From Hetaerina americana (lineage: Eukaryota > Arthropoda > Insecta > Odonata > Calopterygidae): a DNA stretch of 64,000 nt. Where the stretch lies: assembly GCA_022747635.1 (NCBI GenBank), contig JAKTNV010000004.1:24763179-24827178 (forward strand), written 5' to 3'. The position numbers and the translations under genes were made by a program. The notes under the pieces are model-generated. The model was not told the DNA's origin. It did not search any database and saw nothing but the letters and a program-made list of their open reading frames with translations. Within the stretch, counting starts at the first letter, position 1. Each line of letters starts with the position of its first letter. Of the stretch, positions 44,320 through 56,125 are shown piece after piece.

Positions 44320-47300
44320 ACTAAACCCAGTGAGACTCCCTGTAACCACTTGCAATTGTAAGACCGGGATGAATTATGTAGTAAACGATATAGGGCCCTA
44401 GAATGAACTCTACACTGAAGGTAGCCCAAGCGGGAAGTCGTCTTTCATATCAAAAACTATGAAGTCCTAACGAAAACGTTTTCGACAATATCTGCTGAAC
44501 TACAGAAGTACCTTTCTTGAAAATCACCAAAAACACTCGGCAATCCCTGCTCTATCACGGCATAGGCATAAAAACCACATCCATAGGCTAATGTAGCATC
44601 CAGGGCCCAGTGCAGTCCAAAGGGTCGCCCTTTCATACCAAAAATAAGAAATTACTTAACAATTTCTACTAAACTAGAACATTTTTTTCTCTAAATTTCA
44701 CAGTACACCATAGGCTACACATGTACTTTCAACAGTCTTTCGCTTACCCCATGCTCCTGGCCTAGTTTAGTAACCAGGGCCCAATTACCTCACCTCAGTC
44801 GTCATCTCACACGAAAAAACACAAAGTACTTCACAATATCTCCTAAACTAGAACATTTTTTTCTCTAATTTTCACAATACACCCTGAGCTACACATGTAC
44901 TTCAAGCAGTCTTTCGCTTACCCCATGCTCCTGGCCTAGTTTAGTAACCAGGGCCCTATTACCTCTCCTCAGTCGTCATCTCACACGAGAAAACACAAAG
45001 TACTTCACAATATCTCCTAAACTAGAACATTTTTTTCTCTAATTTTCACCATACACCCTGAGCTACACATGTACTTCAAGCAGTCTTTCGCTTACCCCAT
45101 GCTCCTGGCCTAGTTTAGTAACCAGGGCCCAATTATCTCACCTCGATCGTCATCTCACACGAGAAAACAAAGAGTACTTCACAATATCTCCTAAACTAGA
45201 ACATTTTTTTCTCTAATTTTCACCATACACCCTGAGCTACACATGTACTTCAAGCAGTCTTTCGCTTACCCCCTGCTCCTGGCCTAGTTTAGTAACCAGG
45301 GCCCAATTATCTCACCTCAGTCGTCATCTCACACGAAAAAACACAAAGTACTTCACAATATCTCCTAAACTAGAACATTTTTTTCTCTAATTTTCACAAT
45401 ACACCCTAGGCTATACATGTACTTTCAGCAGTCTTTCGCTTACCCCATGCTCCTGGCCTAGTTTAGTAGCCAGGGCCGATTAAAAGTGACTACGACACGA
45501 CACTGAACTTGGCCCACGGCAAAGGGTTATCTCAGCTGATTTTCTAAGAATTTCAAAATATCTCCTAAACTAGAACATTTTTTTCTCTAATTTTCACAAT
45601 ACACCATACGCTACACATGTACTTTCAGCAGTATTTCGCTTACCCCATGCTCCTGGCCTAGTTTAGTAACCAGGGCCCAATTATCTCACCTCGGTCGTCA
45701 TCTCACACGAAAAAACACAAAGTACATCAGAATATCTCCTAAACTAGAACATTTTTTTCTCTAATTTTCACAATACACCCTAGGCTATACATGTACTTTC
45801 AGGAGTCTTTCGCTTACCCCATGCTCCTGGCCTAGTTTAGTAGCCAGGGCCGATTAAAAGTGACTACGACACGACACTGAACTTGCCCCACGGCAAAGGG
45901 TTATCTCAGCTGATTTTCTAAGAATTTCAAAATATCTCCTAAACTAGAACATTTTTTTCTCTAATTTTCACAATACACCATACGCTACACATGTACTTTC
46001 AGCAGTATTTCGCTTACCCCATGCTCCTGGCCTAGTTTAGTAACCAGGGCCCAATTACCTCACCTCAGTCGTCATCTCACACGAGAAAACACAAAGTACT
46101 TCACAATATCTCCTAAACTAGAACATTTTTTTCTCTAATTTTCACCTTACACATTAGGCTACACATGTACTTTCAGCAGTCTTTCGCTTACCCCATGCTC
46201 CTGGCCTAGTTTAGTAACCAGGGCCCAATTATCTCACCTCAGTCGTAATCTCACACGAAAAAACACAAAGTACTTCACAATATCTCCTAAACTAGAACAT
46301 TTTTTTCTCTAAATTTCACCATACACCCTGACCTACACATCTACTTCAAGCAGTCTTTCGCTTACCCCATGCTCCTGGCCTAGTTTAGTAACCAGGGCCC
46401 AATTACCTCACCTCAGTCGTCATCTCACAAGAGAAAACACAAAGTACTTCACAATATCTTCTAAACTAGAACATTTTTTTCTCTAATTTTCACCATACAC
46501 CCTGAGCTACACATGTACTTCAAGCAGTCTTTCGCTTACCCCATGCTCCTGGCCTAGTTTAGTAACCAGGGCCCAATTATCTCACCTCGGTCGTCATCTC
46601 ACACGAAAAAACACAAAGTACTTCAGAATATCTCCTAAACTAGAACATTTTTTTCTCTAATTTTCACAATACACCCTAGGCTATACATGTACTTTCAGCA
46701 GTCTTTCGCTTACCCCATGCTCCTGGCCTAGTTTAGTAGCCAGGGCCGATTAAAAGTGACTACGACACGACACTGAACTTGGCCCACGGCAAAGGGTTAT
46801 CTCAGCTGATTTTCTAAGAATTTCAAAATATCTCCTAAACTAGAACATTTTTTTCTCTAATTTTCACAATACACCATACGCTACACATGTACTTTCAGCA
46901 GTATTTCGCTTACCCCATGCTCCTGGCCTAGTTTAGTAACCAGGGCCCAATTACCTCACCTCAGTCGTCATCTCACAAGAGAAAACACAAAGTACTTCAC
47001 AATATCTCCTAAACTAGAACATTTTTTTCTCTAATTTTCACCATACACCCTGAGCTACACATGTACTTCAAGCAGTCTTTCGCTTACCCCATGCTCCTGG
47101 CCTAGTTTAGTAACCAGGGCCCAATTATCTCACCTCGGTCGTCATCTCACACGAAAAAACACAAAGTACTTCAGAATATCTCCTAAACTAGAACATTTTT
47201 TTCTCTAATTTTCACAATACACCATACGCTACACATGTACTTTCAGCAGTATTTCGCTTACCCCATGCTCCTGGCCTAGTTTAGTAACCAGGGCCCAATT

Positions 47301-50300
47301 ACCTCACCTCAGTCGTCATCTCACACGAGAAAACACAAAGTACTTCACAATATCTCCTAAACTAGAACATTTTTTTCTCTAATTTTCACCTTACACATTA
47401 GGCTACACATGTACTTTCAGCAGTCTTTCGCTTACCCCATGCTCCTGGCCTAGTTTAGTAACCAGGGCCCAATTACCTCACTTCAGTCGTCATCTCAAAC
47501 GAAAAAACACAAAGTACTTCACAATATCTCCTAAACTAGAACATTTTTTTCTCTAATTTTCACCATACACCCTAGGCTATACATGTACTTTAAGCAGTCT
47601 TTCGCTTACCCCATGCTCCTGGCCTAGTTTAGTAGCCAGGGCCGATTAAAAGTGACTACGACACGACACTGAACTTGGCCCACGGTAAAGGGTTATCTCA
47701 GCTGATTTTCTAAGAATTTCAAAATATCTCCTAAACTAGAACATTTTTTTCTCTAATTTTCACAATACACATTAGGCTACACATGTACTTTCAGCAGTAT
47801 TTCGCTTACCCCTTGCTCCTGGCATAGTTTAGTAACCAGGGCCCAATTACCTCACCTCAGTCGTCATCTCACACGAAAAAACACAAAGTACTTCACAATA
47901 TCTCCTAAACTAGAACATTTTTTTCTCTAAATTTCACCATACACCCTGACCTACACATCTACTTCAAGCAGTCTTTCGCTTACCCCATGCTCCTGGCCTA
48001 GTTTAGTAACCAGGGCCCAATTACCTCACCTCAGTCGTCATCTCACACGAAAAAACACAAAGTACTTCACAATATCTCCTAAACTAGAACATTTTTTTCT
48101 CTAATTTTCACCATACACCCTGAGCTACACATGTACTTTAAGCAGTCTTTCGCTTACCCCATGCTCCTGGCCTAGTTTAGTAACCAGGGCCCAATTATCT
48201 CACCTCAGTCGTCATCTCACACGAGAAAACACAAAGTACTTCACAATATCTCCTAAACTAGAACATTTTTTTCTCTAATTTTCACCTTACACATTAGGCT
48301 ACACATGTACTTTCAGCAGTCTTTCGCTTACCCCATGCTCCTGGCCTAGTTTAGTAACCAGGGCCCAATTATCTCACCTCAGTCGTAATCTCACACGAAA
48401 AAACACAAAGTACTTCACAATATCTCCTAAACTAGAACATTTTTTTCTCTAAATTTCACCATACACCCTGACCTACACATCTACTTCAAGCAGTCTTTCG
48501 CTTACCCCATGCTCCTGGCCTAGTTTAGTAACCAGGGCCCAATTACCTCACCTCAGTCGTCATCTCACAAGAGAAAACACAAAGTACTTCACAATATCTT
48601 CTAAACTAGAACATTTTTTTCTCTAATTTTCACCATACACCCTGAGCTACACATGTACTTCAAGCAGTCTTTCGCTTACCCCATGCTCCTGGCCTAGTTT
48701 AGTAACCAGGGCCCAATTATCTCACCTCGGTCGTCATCTCACACGAAAAAACACAAAGTACTTCAGAATATCTCCTAAACTAGAACATTTTTTTCTCTAA
48801 TTTTCACAATACACCCTAGGCTATACATGTACTTTCAGCAGTCTTTCGCTTACCCCATGCTCCTGGCCTAGTTTAGTAACCAGGGCCCAATTATCTCACC
48901 TCAGTCGTAATCTCACACGAAAAAACACAAAGTACTTCACAATATCTCCTAAACTAGAACATTTTTTTCTCTAAATTTCACCATACACCCTGACCTACAC
49001 ATCTACTTCAAGCAGTCTTTCGCTTACCCCATGCTCCTGGCCTAGTTTAGTAACCAGGGCCCAATTACCTCACCTCAGTCGTCATCTCACAAGAGAAAAC
49101 ACAAAGTACTTCACAATATCTTCTAAACTAGAACATTTTTTTCTCTAATTTTCACCATACACCCTGAGCTACACATTTTCTTCAAGCAGTCTTTCGCTTA
49201 CCCCATGCTCCTGGCCTAGTTTAGTAACCAGGGCCCAATTATCTCACCTCGGTCGTCATCTCACACGAAAAAACACAAAGTACTTCAGAATATCTCCTAA
49301 ACTAGAACATTTTTTTCTCTAATTTTCACAATACACCCTAGGCTATACATGTACTTTCAGCAGTCTTTCGCTTACCCCATGCTCCTGGCCTAGTTTAGTA
49401 GCCAGGGCCGATTAAAAGTGACTACGACACGACACTGAACTTGGCCCACGGCAAAGGGTTATCTCAGCTGATTTTCTAAGAATTTCAAAATATCTCCTAA
49501 ACTAGAACATTTTTTTCTCTAATTTTCACAATACACCATACGCTACACATGTACTTTCAGCAGTATTTCGCTTACCCCATGCTCCTGGCCTAGTTTAGTA
49601 ACCAGGGCCCAATTACCTCACCTCAGTCGTCATCTCACAAGAGAAAACACAAAGTACTTCACAATATCTCCTAAACTAGAACATTTTTTTCTCTAATTTT
49701 CACCATACACCCTGAGCTACACATGTACTTCAAGCAGTCTTTCGCTTACCCCATGCTCCTGGCCTAGTTTAGTAACCAGGGCCCAATTATCTCACCTCGG
49801 TCGTCATCTCACACGAAAAAACACAAAGTACTTCAGAATATCTCCTAAACTAGAACATTTTTTTCTCTAATTTTCACAATACACCATACGCTACACATGT
49901 ACTTTCAGCAGTATTTCGCTTACCCCATGCTCCTGGCCTAGTTTAGTAACCAGGGCCCAATTACCTCACCTCAGTCGTCATCTCACACGAGAAAACACAA
50001 AGTACTTCACAATATCTCCTAAACTAGAACATTTTTTTCTCTAATTTTCACCTTACACATTAGGCTACACATGTACTTTCAGCAGTCTTTCGCTTACCCC
50101 ATGCTCCTGGCCTAGTTTAGTAACCAGGGCCCAATTACCTCACTTCAGTCGTCATCTCAAACGAAAAAACACAAAGTACTTCACAATATCTCCTAAACTA
50201 GAACATTTTTTTCTCTAATTTTCACCATACACCCTAGGCTATACATGTACTTTAAGCAGTCTTTCGCTTACCCCATGCTCCTGGCCTAGTTTAGTAGCCA

Positions 50301-51070
50301 GGGCCGATTAAAAGTGACTACGACACGACACTGAACTTGGCCCACGGCAAATGGTTATCTCAGCTGATTTTCTAAGAATTTCAAAATATCTCCTAAACTA
50401 GAACATTTTTTTCTCTAATTTTCACAATACACCATACGCTACACATGTACTTTCAGCAGTATTTCGCTTACCCCATGCTCCTGGCCTAGTTTAGTAACCA
50501 GGGCCATATTACCTCACCTCAGTCGTCATCTCACACGAGAAAACACAAAGTACTTCACAATATCTCCTAAACTAGAACATATTTTTCTCTAATTTTCACC
50601 ATACACATTAGGCTACAAATGTACTTTCAGCAGTCTTTCGCTTACCCCATGCTCCTGGCATAGTTTAGTAACCAGGGCCCAATTACCTCACCTCAGTCGT
50701 CATCTCACACGAAAAAACACAAAGTACTTCACAATATCTCCTAAACTAGAACATTTTTTTCTCTAATTTTCACAATACACCATAGGCTACACATGTACTT
50801 TCAGCAGTCTTTCGCTTACCCCATGCTCCTGGCCTAGTTTAGTAACCAGGGCCCAATTACCTCACCTCAGTCGTCATCTCACACGAGAAAACACAAAGTA
50901 CTTCACAATATCTCTTAAACAAGAACATTTTTTTCTCTAATATTCACAATACCCCCTAGGCTACACATGTACTTTCGGTAGTCTTTCATTTACCCCATGC
51001 TCCTGGCTTCGTATAATAACCAGGGCCCAACATAAGTGACAACGACACGACACTGAACTTGGCCCATGGA
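44320..51070. repeat. Satellite array, 174-bp and 200-bp units with higher-order structure
   Basis: About 38 tandem units over 6.7 kb. The anchor TCCTAAACTAGAACATTTTT recurs with spacings of exactly 174 bp, except at six places where the spacing is 200 bp (units starting near 45363, 45737, 46633, 47529, 49295, 50191). The longer units replace the CCCAATTA...CTCAGTCGTCATCTCA part with a GCCGATTAAAAGTGACTACG / GACACTGAACTTGGCCCACG insert. Units at both edges are diverged, inner ones nearly identical, as expected from unequal crossing-over. No coding potential. Confidence 0.97.
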
Positions 51071-51583
51071 GATAGGTTTTTTTATAGTTTGTTCTTTTAT
51101 GCACTCAATATTATCTGAAATACGACCGTTTTTTTCTTCTTTTCAGTGTCACATAGTAGACCAATGTTGTAATGGAAACACACCAAGTCAGCAATCTGTT
51201 TTCTAATTCATTACTTACAGGTTCTTTTTCAATTTAGCACCATATTCCGGTCACAGATTCCTCACTTTCACACTTCCTCCTGATTCTTCACTCCTCTCCA
51301 TTTTCTTTCTCTGATGTCTTGAGCTGCGAAGATGGGATTGAATGAAAAGGTCTTAGAAGGTATGTATGGATAACATTTTTTTTATATTATTGGTAGTGTT
51401 CATTTATACATCACGGTTTTAGTTTATCTGCAAGTTATTCCACATCACCCGAAGAGGTTACTCGCTAGATGCGTTTCTCTTTGTGCTTGGAGAAGAAACG
51501 AGCGAAAAAGAGATCCCCGGGAGGCATATGAGAAACCGCTCGCTCTTTCCCTTAATTAAAAAGGGAGCATCTCCCGCTCTGAT

Positions 51584-52916
51584 TTAAGGGATTAACTTTT
51601 GTTTAATTTTTTTCAACAATATATTCATACCTTTGATGTTCAAATGAATTCCGTCTAACCGCTTCCTGTTTGGGTGCCCTATCCACCTGAAAGAAATATT
51701 GTGAGTGTTGAACTTCTTATTCAAATTTTACGGAAGAATATTTAAGAATATCGATTACCTCTCAAAATATTGTGTTTTTATCGTTCCGTTGGCATTGACG
51801 AATAAGCTTGCCGCGTCAATCACCCTTATCCCCCCTAATAATGAAAGTAGCAGAAGATATATTTTTTATCTGTGTGAAAAAGGAATAAAAAAGACATAAA
51901 CACAGTAATCAACCCGAAGGTCGGTTTGGTAGGTGATGGTAGTCACCCATTACTAAGCTTGACGGCGTGTGAAATCCCCACATTGGGGTAGGAGGGCCAG
52001 TTCCTTTCCTTGTGCTGGCCGGTTATGTTTTCCCAGGAAGACCTGCTACCCGAAAAATTACTGTAGCTTGGGTGGAGCTGCTGGTGTCCATAGACTCGCC
52101 CGAGAATGGAACCCGGGCCTTCTACTCTGTAGTGAAACGCTCAACCCCTAGGACTACCGCGACCGTCGAAAAAGAAATATGTAAGGACATTTTGTGAACT
52201 TACTTTTTCGCCAATTCAAAATTGCTTTGTTTAATGCCTCCAGAAGTGCCCTATATTTGGAACAATGCCAAAACCTTGGTGCTGGTATCACGGTTAACAG
52301 TGTTATTCTGCATCCCCTGTTCCATAAAGTTCTCACTAAGGAGCAGTAGCTACCTCTTAATGAGTGAAACTTAGTCCCCTGTAATTAAATCAGTCAGCAA
52401 TGGTGGGCATATTAATTAATGTTATCGTCTCTCAAGTTTAAATGGGTGAACATAATACCTTAGTGAAGTCATTGCAACCAATCAATACAATGACTTCTTC
52501 GTTTATCGCGTTAACAATTTGGGTCCTCCTCTTCAACTCCTCGGTTGTCTGTCCTGAGACACACATTCCAATACGGGCAGGATGAACTATAAAACCACGA
52601 AGTAAATGATATTAGAAATAAGCAAAACTACCGTATGAAAGAGTAATCCTCATAAAATCCAACGGACCATCTTGCAGCCTATACCCAATGTTTGAGGCGA
52701 CCCTAACAAAGAAGGAGTCACCCAACATCTCCGCCCCGAACACTTTTGGTCTCTCATTCTGAAACGAAGGAAACAACATAGAAAGTACCTTAAATGTAGA
52801 AAGTGGAAAATTTGATGACACAAAAAAATGTAATTCGTATAACGGGGACACATTTTTACGATTGCATAAAGTACGTGAGAAGATGAAATGTGCAGGTCAC
52901 TAACCACGGGAATCAT
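51584..52916 (-). CDS. SGNH/GDSL hydrolase-like protein (6 exons)
   Basis: Six exons join in phase: 52916-52905, 52758-52632, 52586-52459, 52378-52204, 51834-51759 and 51686-51584, giving 206 aa. All SGNH blocks are present: block I GAEMLGDSFF (Ser19), block II CVSGQT (Gly58), block III VLIGCND (Asn85), and block V LDGIHLN (Asp184, His187), plus the RGCRITLLTVIPAPRF strand typical of the fold. This predicts an esterase- or lipase-type hydrolase with an intact triad; substrate unknown, and no clear signal peptide or membrane segment. The C-terminus (KGMNILLKKIKQKLIP) reads on from the last exon. Start is uncertain: exon 1 is 4 codons and a good acceptor lies just upstream, so more 5' exons may exist. 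The OSK domain of insect Oskar has this fold but lacks the triad, and no LOTUS domain is seen. Confidence 0.8.
51905..52168 (-). mobile_element. tRNA-derived SINE, different family, in SGNH gene intron
   Basis: On the minus strand, CGGTCGCGGTAGTCCTAGGG then GTTGAGCGTTTCACTACAGA (A-box region) and CCCGGGTTCCATTC (B-box) near 52110 form a tRNA-like head, followed by a body of about 190 bp. Unrelated to the family-1 core. It lies between exons 4 and 5 and does not disturb either. Confidence 0.6.
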
Positions 52917-53480
52917 TGTTGTAACTGAAGAAAAATGTTCACATCTCTTTGAAAGTTGACGGACGCGCCTAGATAAAAAATGTCACGTGTTTCTTTATTC
53001 GTGGAGAGGATTCATGGGTGGACAATCCCTATTGGCTTGAACGACGGACGAAAACGAATTGGGAGGCGAAGGGTGTTGGTCGACCATCGGTTAAGGGTAA
53101 ATCCTGGTTAAACCCAAATAGGAGAGGTCCCACTGCGTCAAAAATCAAGTGAAAGGGGAAATACTGCCGAGGACATCAACAATAGCCATCGCTCTCGAGG
53201 CGAACCCCGTCTCAGCGGGGAGCATGCCTTTGGGTTAAAGGTTGGTGCGTACTCGGGCACGAATTCTTCCATCGCGTATCGGTTTTCCCGGAGGTGATTC
53301 CAGTGCCATTCTTCAATTAATTGGAAAAGACAAAGCTTTTGCAGCAGTCGTCATGCCAACGTTGTTCCTTTAATGACACCAATCTTCCGATTTCCTGAAA
53401 ATTTCGTTATCATCTAAACACAAGTGTACGCATGCAAAGCATTCCCCGCTAGCCACCGCGAGGACGTACGGTGGCGGGTG

Positions 53481-53488
53481 TGACGTCA
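53481..53488. promoter_or_regulatory. CRE-like TGACGTCA
   Basis: Perfect palindromic CRE core in a GC-richer patch (53.45-53.53 kb) about 570 bp upstream of the SGNH ATG and 60 bp before a short plus-strand ORF. May be a shared promoter element, or chance. Confidence 0.3.
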
Positions 53489-53545
53489 TCAGCCGCATAA
53501 GAACATTCCCGATGGTCACACCTGAACACAAAGATTTGTTTTATC

Positions 53546-53676
53546 GTGCACTGGAACAAGTTCATCACGCGAAAGAAGGGACTTACATGGATAAATATTC
53601 AATTACAGGATACGTATAATAAAATCATGCGGGAGAATATTAATGAAGATGGGTCTATTAAATACAAAAACATTCA
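53546..53676 (+). CDS. Possible first coding exon, unknown product
   Basis: ATG at 53546 opens MHWNKFITRKKGLTWINIQL, continuing as a polar, possibly helical stretch to KYKNIQ, where CAG/GTAGTC offers a donor. It follows a CpG-richer, promoter-like block. No domain is recognised and no acceptor exon was found in the LINE-rich DNA to the right. Alternatively the reading frame is chance. Confidence 0.2.
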
Positions 53677-53849
53677 GGTAGTCAGGGAAATATATGCACA
53701 GCCAATGGTATTTGTCTACGCGCTTGCGATCATATCTATTTTTATCTTCATTGGTCCAAGGAAAAAAAGACACTTTAAATCCATCCATCTACATTCCATC
53801 TACAATCTTTTTCCCTGATTTTACGTGATCTACCATTGCACCTGTAATT

Positions 53850-54560
53850 CAACCAACGGTGAAGTAGTGGCTCTCATGCTAATTATTCTAATAGTGTGTC
53901 GACGTTGCTACCTTGTTCGTTGCGGGTTTTCACTAACCTAGCTGCTCTACGTTGCACTGGAGCTTGTTCCAAAATTAAGGCAATGTCGTGAGGATGCCAT
54001 ACACCTGCGGTATTTTTTAGGTTGGGCCAAAATAATGTGGAATGAGAAAGCTCTTTAACCCTGTCATTATAATGCCCAAGCATCCTTTAGATGAATCCTA
54101 ACTTTTATTTTGCAACTTTAACGATTGTCTTTCACCCAGGACGTATCCTTAGTTATCGTTACAACGAAGTTTTTACCGTTTCTAAGCTTGCTACGTCGTT
54201 TCCCTGTTTAGTGAGTTTTCGGGAGAAATTCTTTCGCTCCAAGAATTTATCGAAAGACATTTATTCATTTGTTATCCTGGCACCACTTTTGAATGGAATG
54301 ATTCCCAGGTTCCCTTTGATTCCCCATAGTTCCTAATGATTGAATGATTCTTAATTATTCCCTATCTTCATTACTGGATATTTCCCTATGCTATTGGCAC
54401 TCGTATATCACTGCATCGTCAGCAAATGTGGATCTCAAGTTTATAATAAACTTCGTTTGTAAACATCGCAGCAACGTGAGTGTTATTATTGCCAGACATG
54501 AAAACGAGTTGGGCGAAAAGAGGTAGTTGTGTCTCACAAGATCTACCTCTTCGTGATCCA
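53850..54560 (-). mobile_element. CR1/Jockey-like LINE RT fragment
   Basis: Minus strand. Contains an FADDAVIYE-like YxDD region near 54430-54400 and the thumb-region motif PVQRRAARLVKTRNEQG near 53935. Frame-broken between them. Confidence 0.6.
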
Positions 54561-54689
54561 TGATGGATTGTAATCAATAAAAAAACGTTTTAGAAATGTA
54601 ACCCCTGGATGAGAGTTGTAGAGGAAGGAAGACATTAAGCATGCTGGAAAGCATGAAGGGAGATGAAAAGGACGCGCAGTTATTTCAGG

Positions 54690-55030
54690 ACCCTACAAGC
54701 CACCGCTGGGGTGTTTGGCTGAGGGTGAATACACACCAGACTAATTTTGAGAAGAATATGGCCCCTACTGCGGCGCGGCAATGTTATTCTGATCCCCTAT
54801 CGGTCGTGAAAAAATAGCATCTTGAATCCATCTATTCTACACTTATTCATTCTAACTTTATTGACAAGATGCCTCCTACCGTAGTATGATGGGGGTGATA
54901 ATAAATGTTCAACCTCACTGATACAGAGACATCCTTCCAATTTATCCAAGAGATTGAATATGTAATTTAATTTTCGCTATGTGAGTGATTCCCAGCCTGG
55001 TTCCTCTAATATTTTGGATACGCTACTAAG
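54690..55030 (-). mobile_element. LINE 3' end fragment
   Basis: Homologous along its length to 56695-57085 and 59785-60110 (shared TATCATGC.AATAAA-like and GATAGGGGATCA blocks). Reads as the C-terminal RT tail and 3' end on minus, ending in a GCGGTGGCTTG-type tail near 54703. Confidence 0.6.
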
Positions 55031-55169
55031 TTGTTGTTTTGCGGTATATGTGTTTGCATGAGTGTTGGATGAAGGGATTTTTGCATGATTGTGTGCGCTG
55101 CTGTGGGTGTAATTTTCCACGTTGTTGTTTTGCATGTGGTATTGTTCCTTTTTACGGTTGGTGAACTAA

Positions 55170-55231
55170 CACCCCCCGCCACACGCCCTTGCGGCGGCTT
55201 GCGGGGTATTATGTAGATGTAGATGTAGAAG
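55170..55231 (+). repeat. LINE 3' tail with GC stem-loop and ATGTAG repeats
   Basis: CCGCC ACACGCCCTTGC GGCGG forms a short stem-loop, followed by CTTGCGGGGTATT and (ATGTAG)n. The preceding 130 bp (55037-55168) is nearly identical in part to 59198-59262. Confidence 0.7.
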
Positions 55232-55429
55232 TTTATCATTGTACAAATCTAGCTCCTCAGCGATGAACGCGATCTATTTTCGCAATCAATCCAACTTCGT
55301 CAGGATTCCTTTTTGATGATTCATTAACGCCTTTCATGGGGAGCACATATCGGGACAATATGCGGATCGGCTTTAAAGAAATTGGCTTCATAACACGGGT
55401 GGTGGGGAAATGTAATTAAAAAATAAAAA

Positions 55430-56125
55430 AGTTAAAGGGAGGTGTTATTTGGCTCTGGTTAGACCCTCATTAGGAATATGCTGAAAGGGTTTGGGATCCT
55501 TGGGAGAAAATTTGGCAAAAAGAATTAGATGAAGTCCAGAGAAAATCCGCTAGATTCGTTCAAAATTGTTATGATAAGAACAAGCGTGACAGGTCTCTTA
55601 GGGGAATTAGGCTGGGAACCACTTGAGTTACGAAGAGAACAAGCGAGGCTTAGACTTTTATAAAGGTTCAGAACAAACGAGTTTAACTATGACACTGAAG
55701 GAATCATAATGGCCCCACACTACTTAGGTAGATCAGAACACAAAGATAAAATAAGGGAGATAGATTCCAAGACAGATAGGTACAAATACTCATTCTTTCC
55801 CCGAAAAATCAGAAATCATAATAGTAAGAAACCGAAGACAATTTAGAAATATTAAAAACATTGAATTTACAAGTCGGAACAAAATTAAACATTGCAAAGA
55901 TGTTAGGTATACTTTCAGGTGCATGCGTATGTTAGTTTGTAGTTTGAGTGTTTGCAGGTGTGTGGGGTGTAAGTGTTCTTGCATGAATGTATGCCATTTT
56001 TGTGGATGTATGATTTTGTGGTTTTTGCATGCGGTTTTTTTTTCTTTTCTAAATTACGGGTGGTGTCCTAACACCCCCGCCACACGCCCTTGCGGCGGCT
56101 TGCGGGGTATTAAGTACATGTAGAT
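55430..56125 (+). mobile_element. CR1/Jockey-like LINE, 3' portion with tail
   Basis: Plus strand. RT thumb region (LIRNMLKGFGILG, ELGWEPLELRREQARLRLL, TDRYKYSFFPRKIRNHNS) with frameshifts, then a 3' UTR and the conserved stem-loop tail at 56071-56125. Confidence 0.72.

Noticed and set aside
44320..51070. CRISPR-like array
   Set aside because: Whole 174/200-bp units repeat without unique spacers in a clearly eukaryotic context; it is a satellite.
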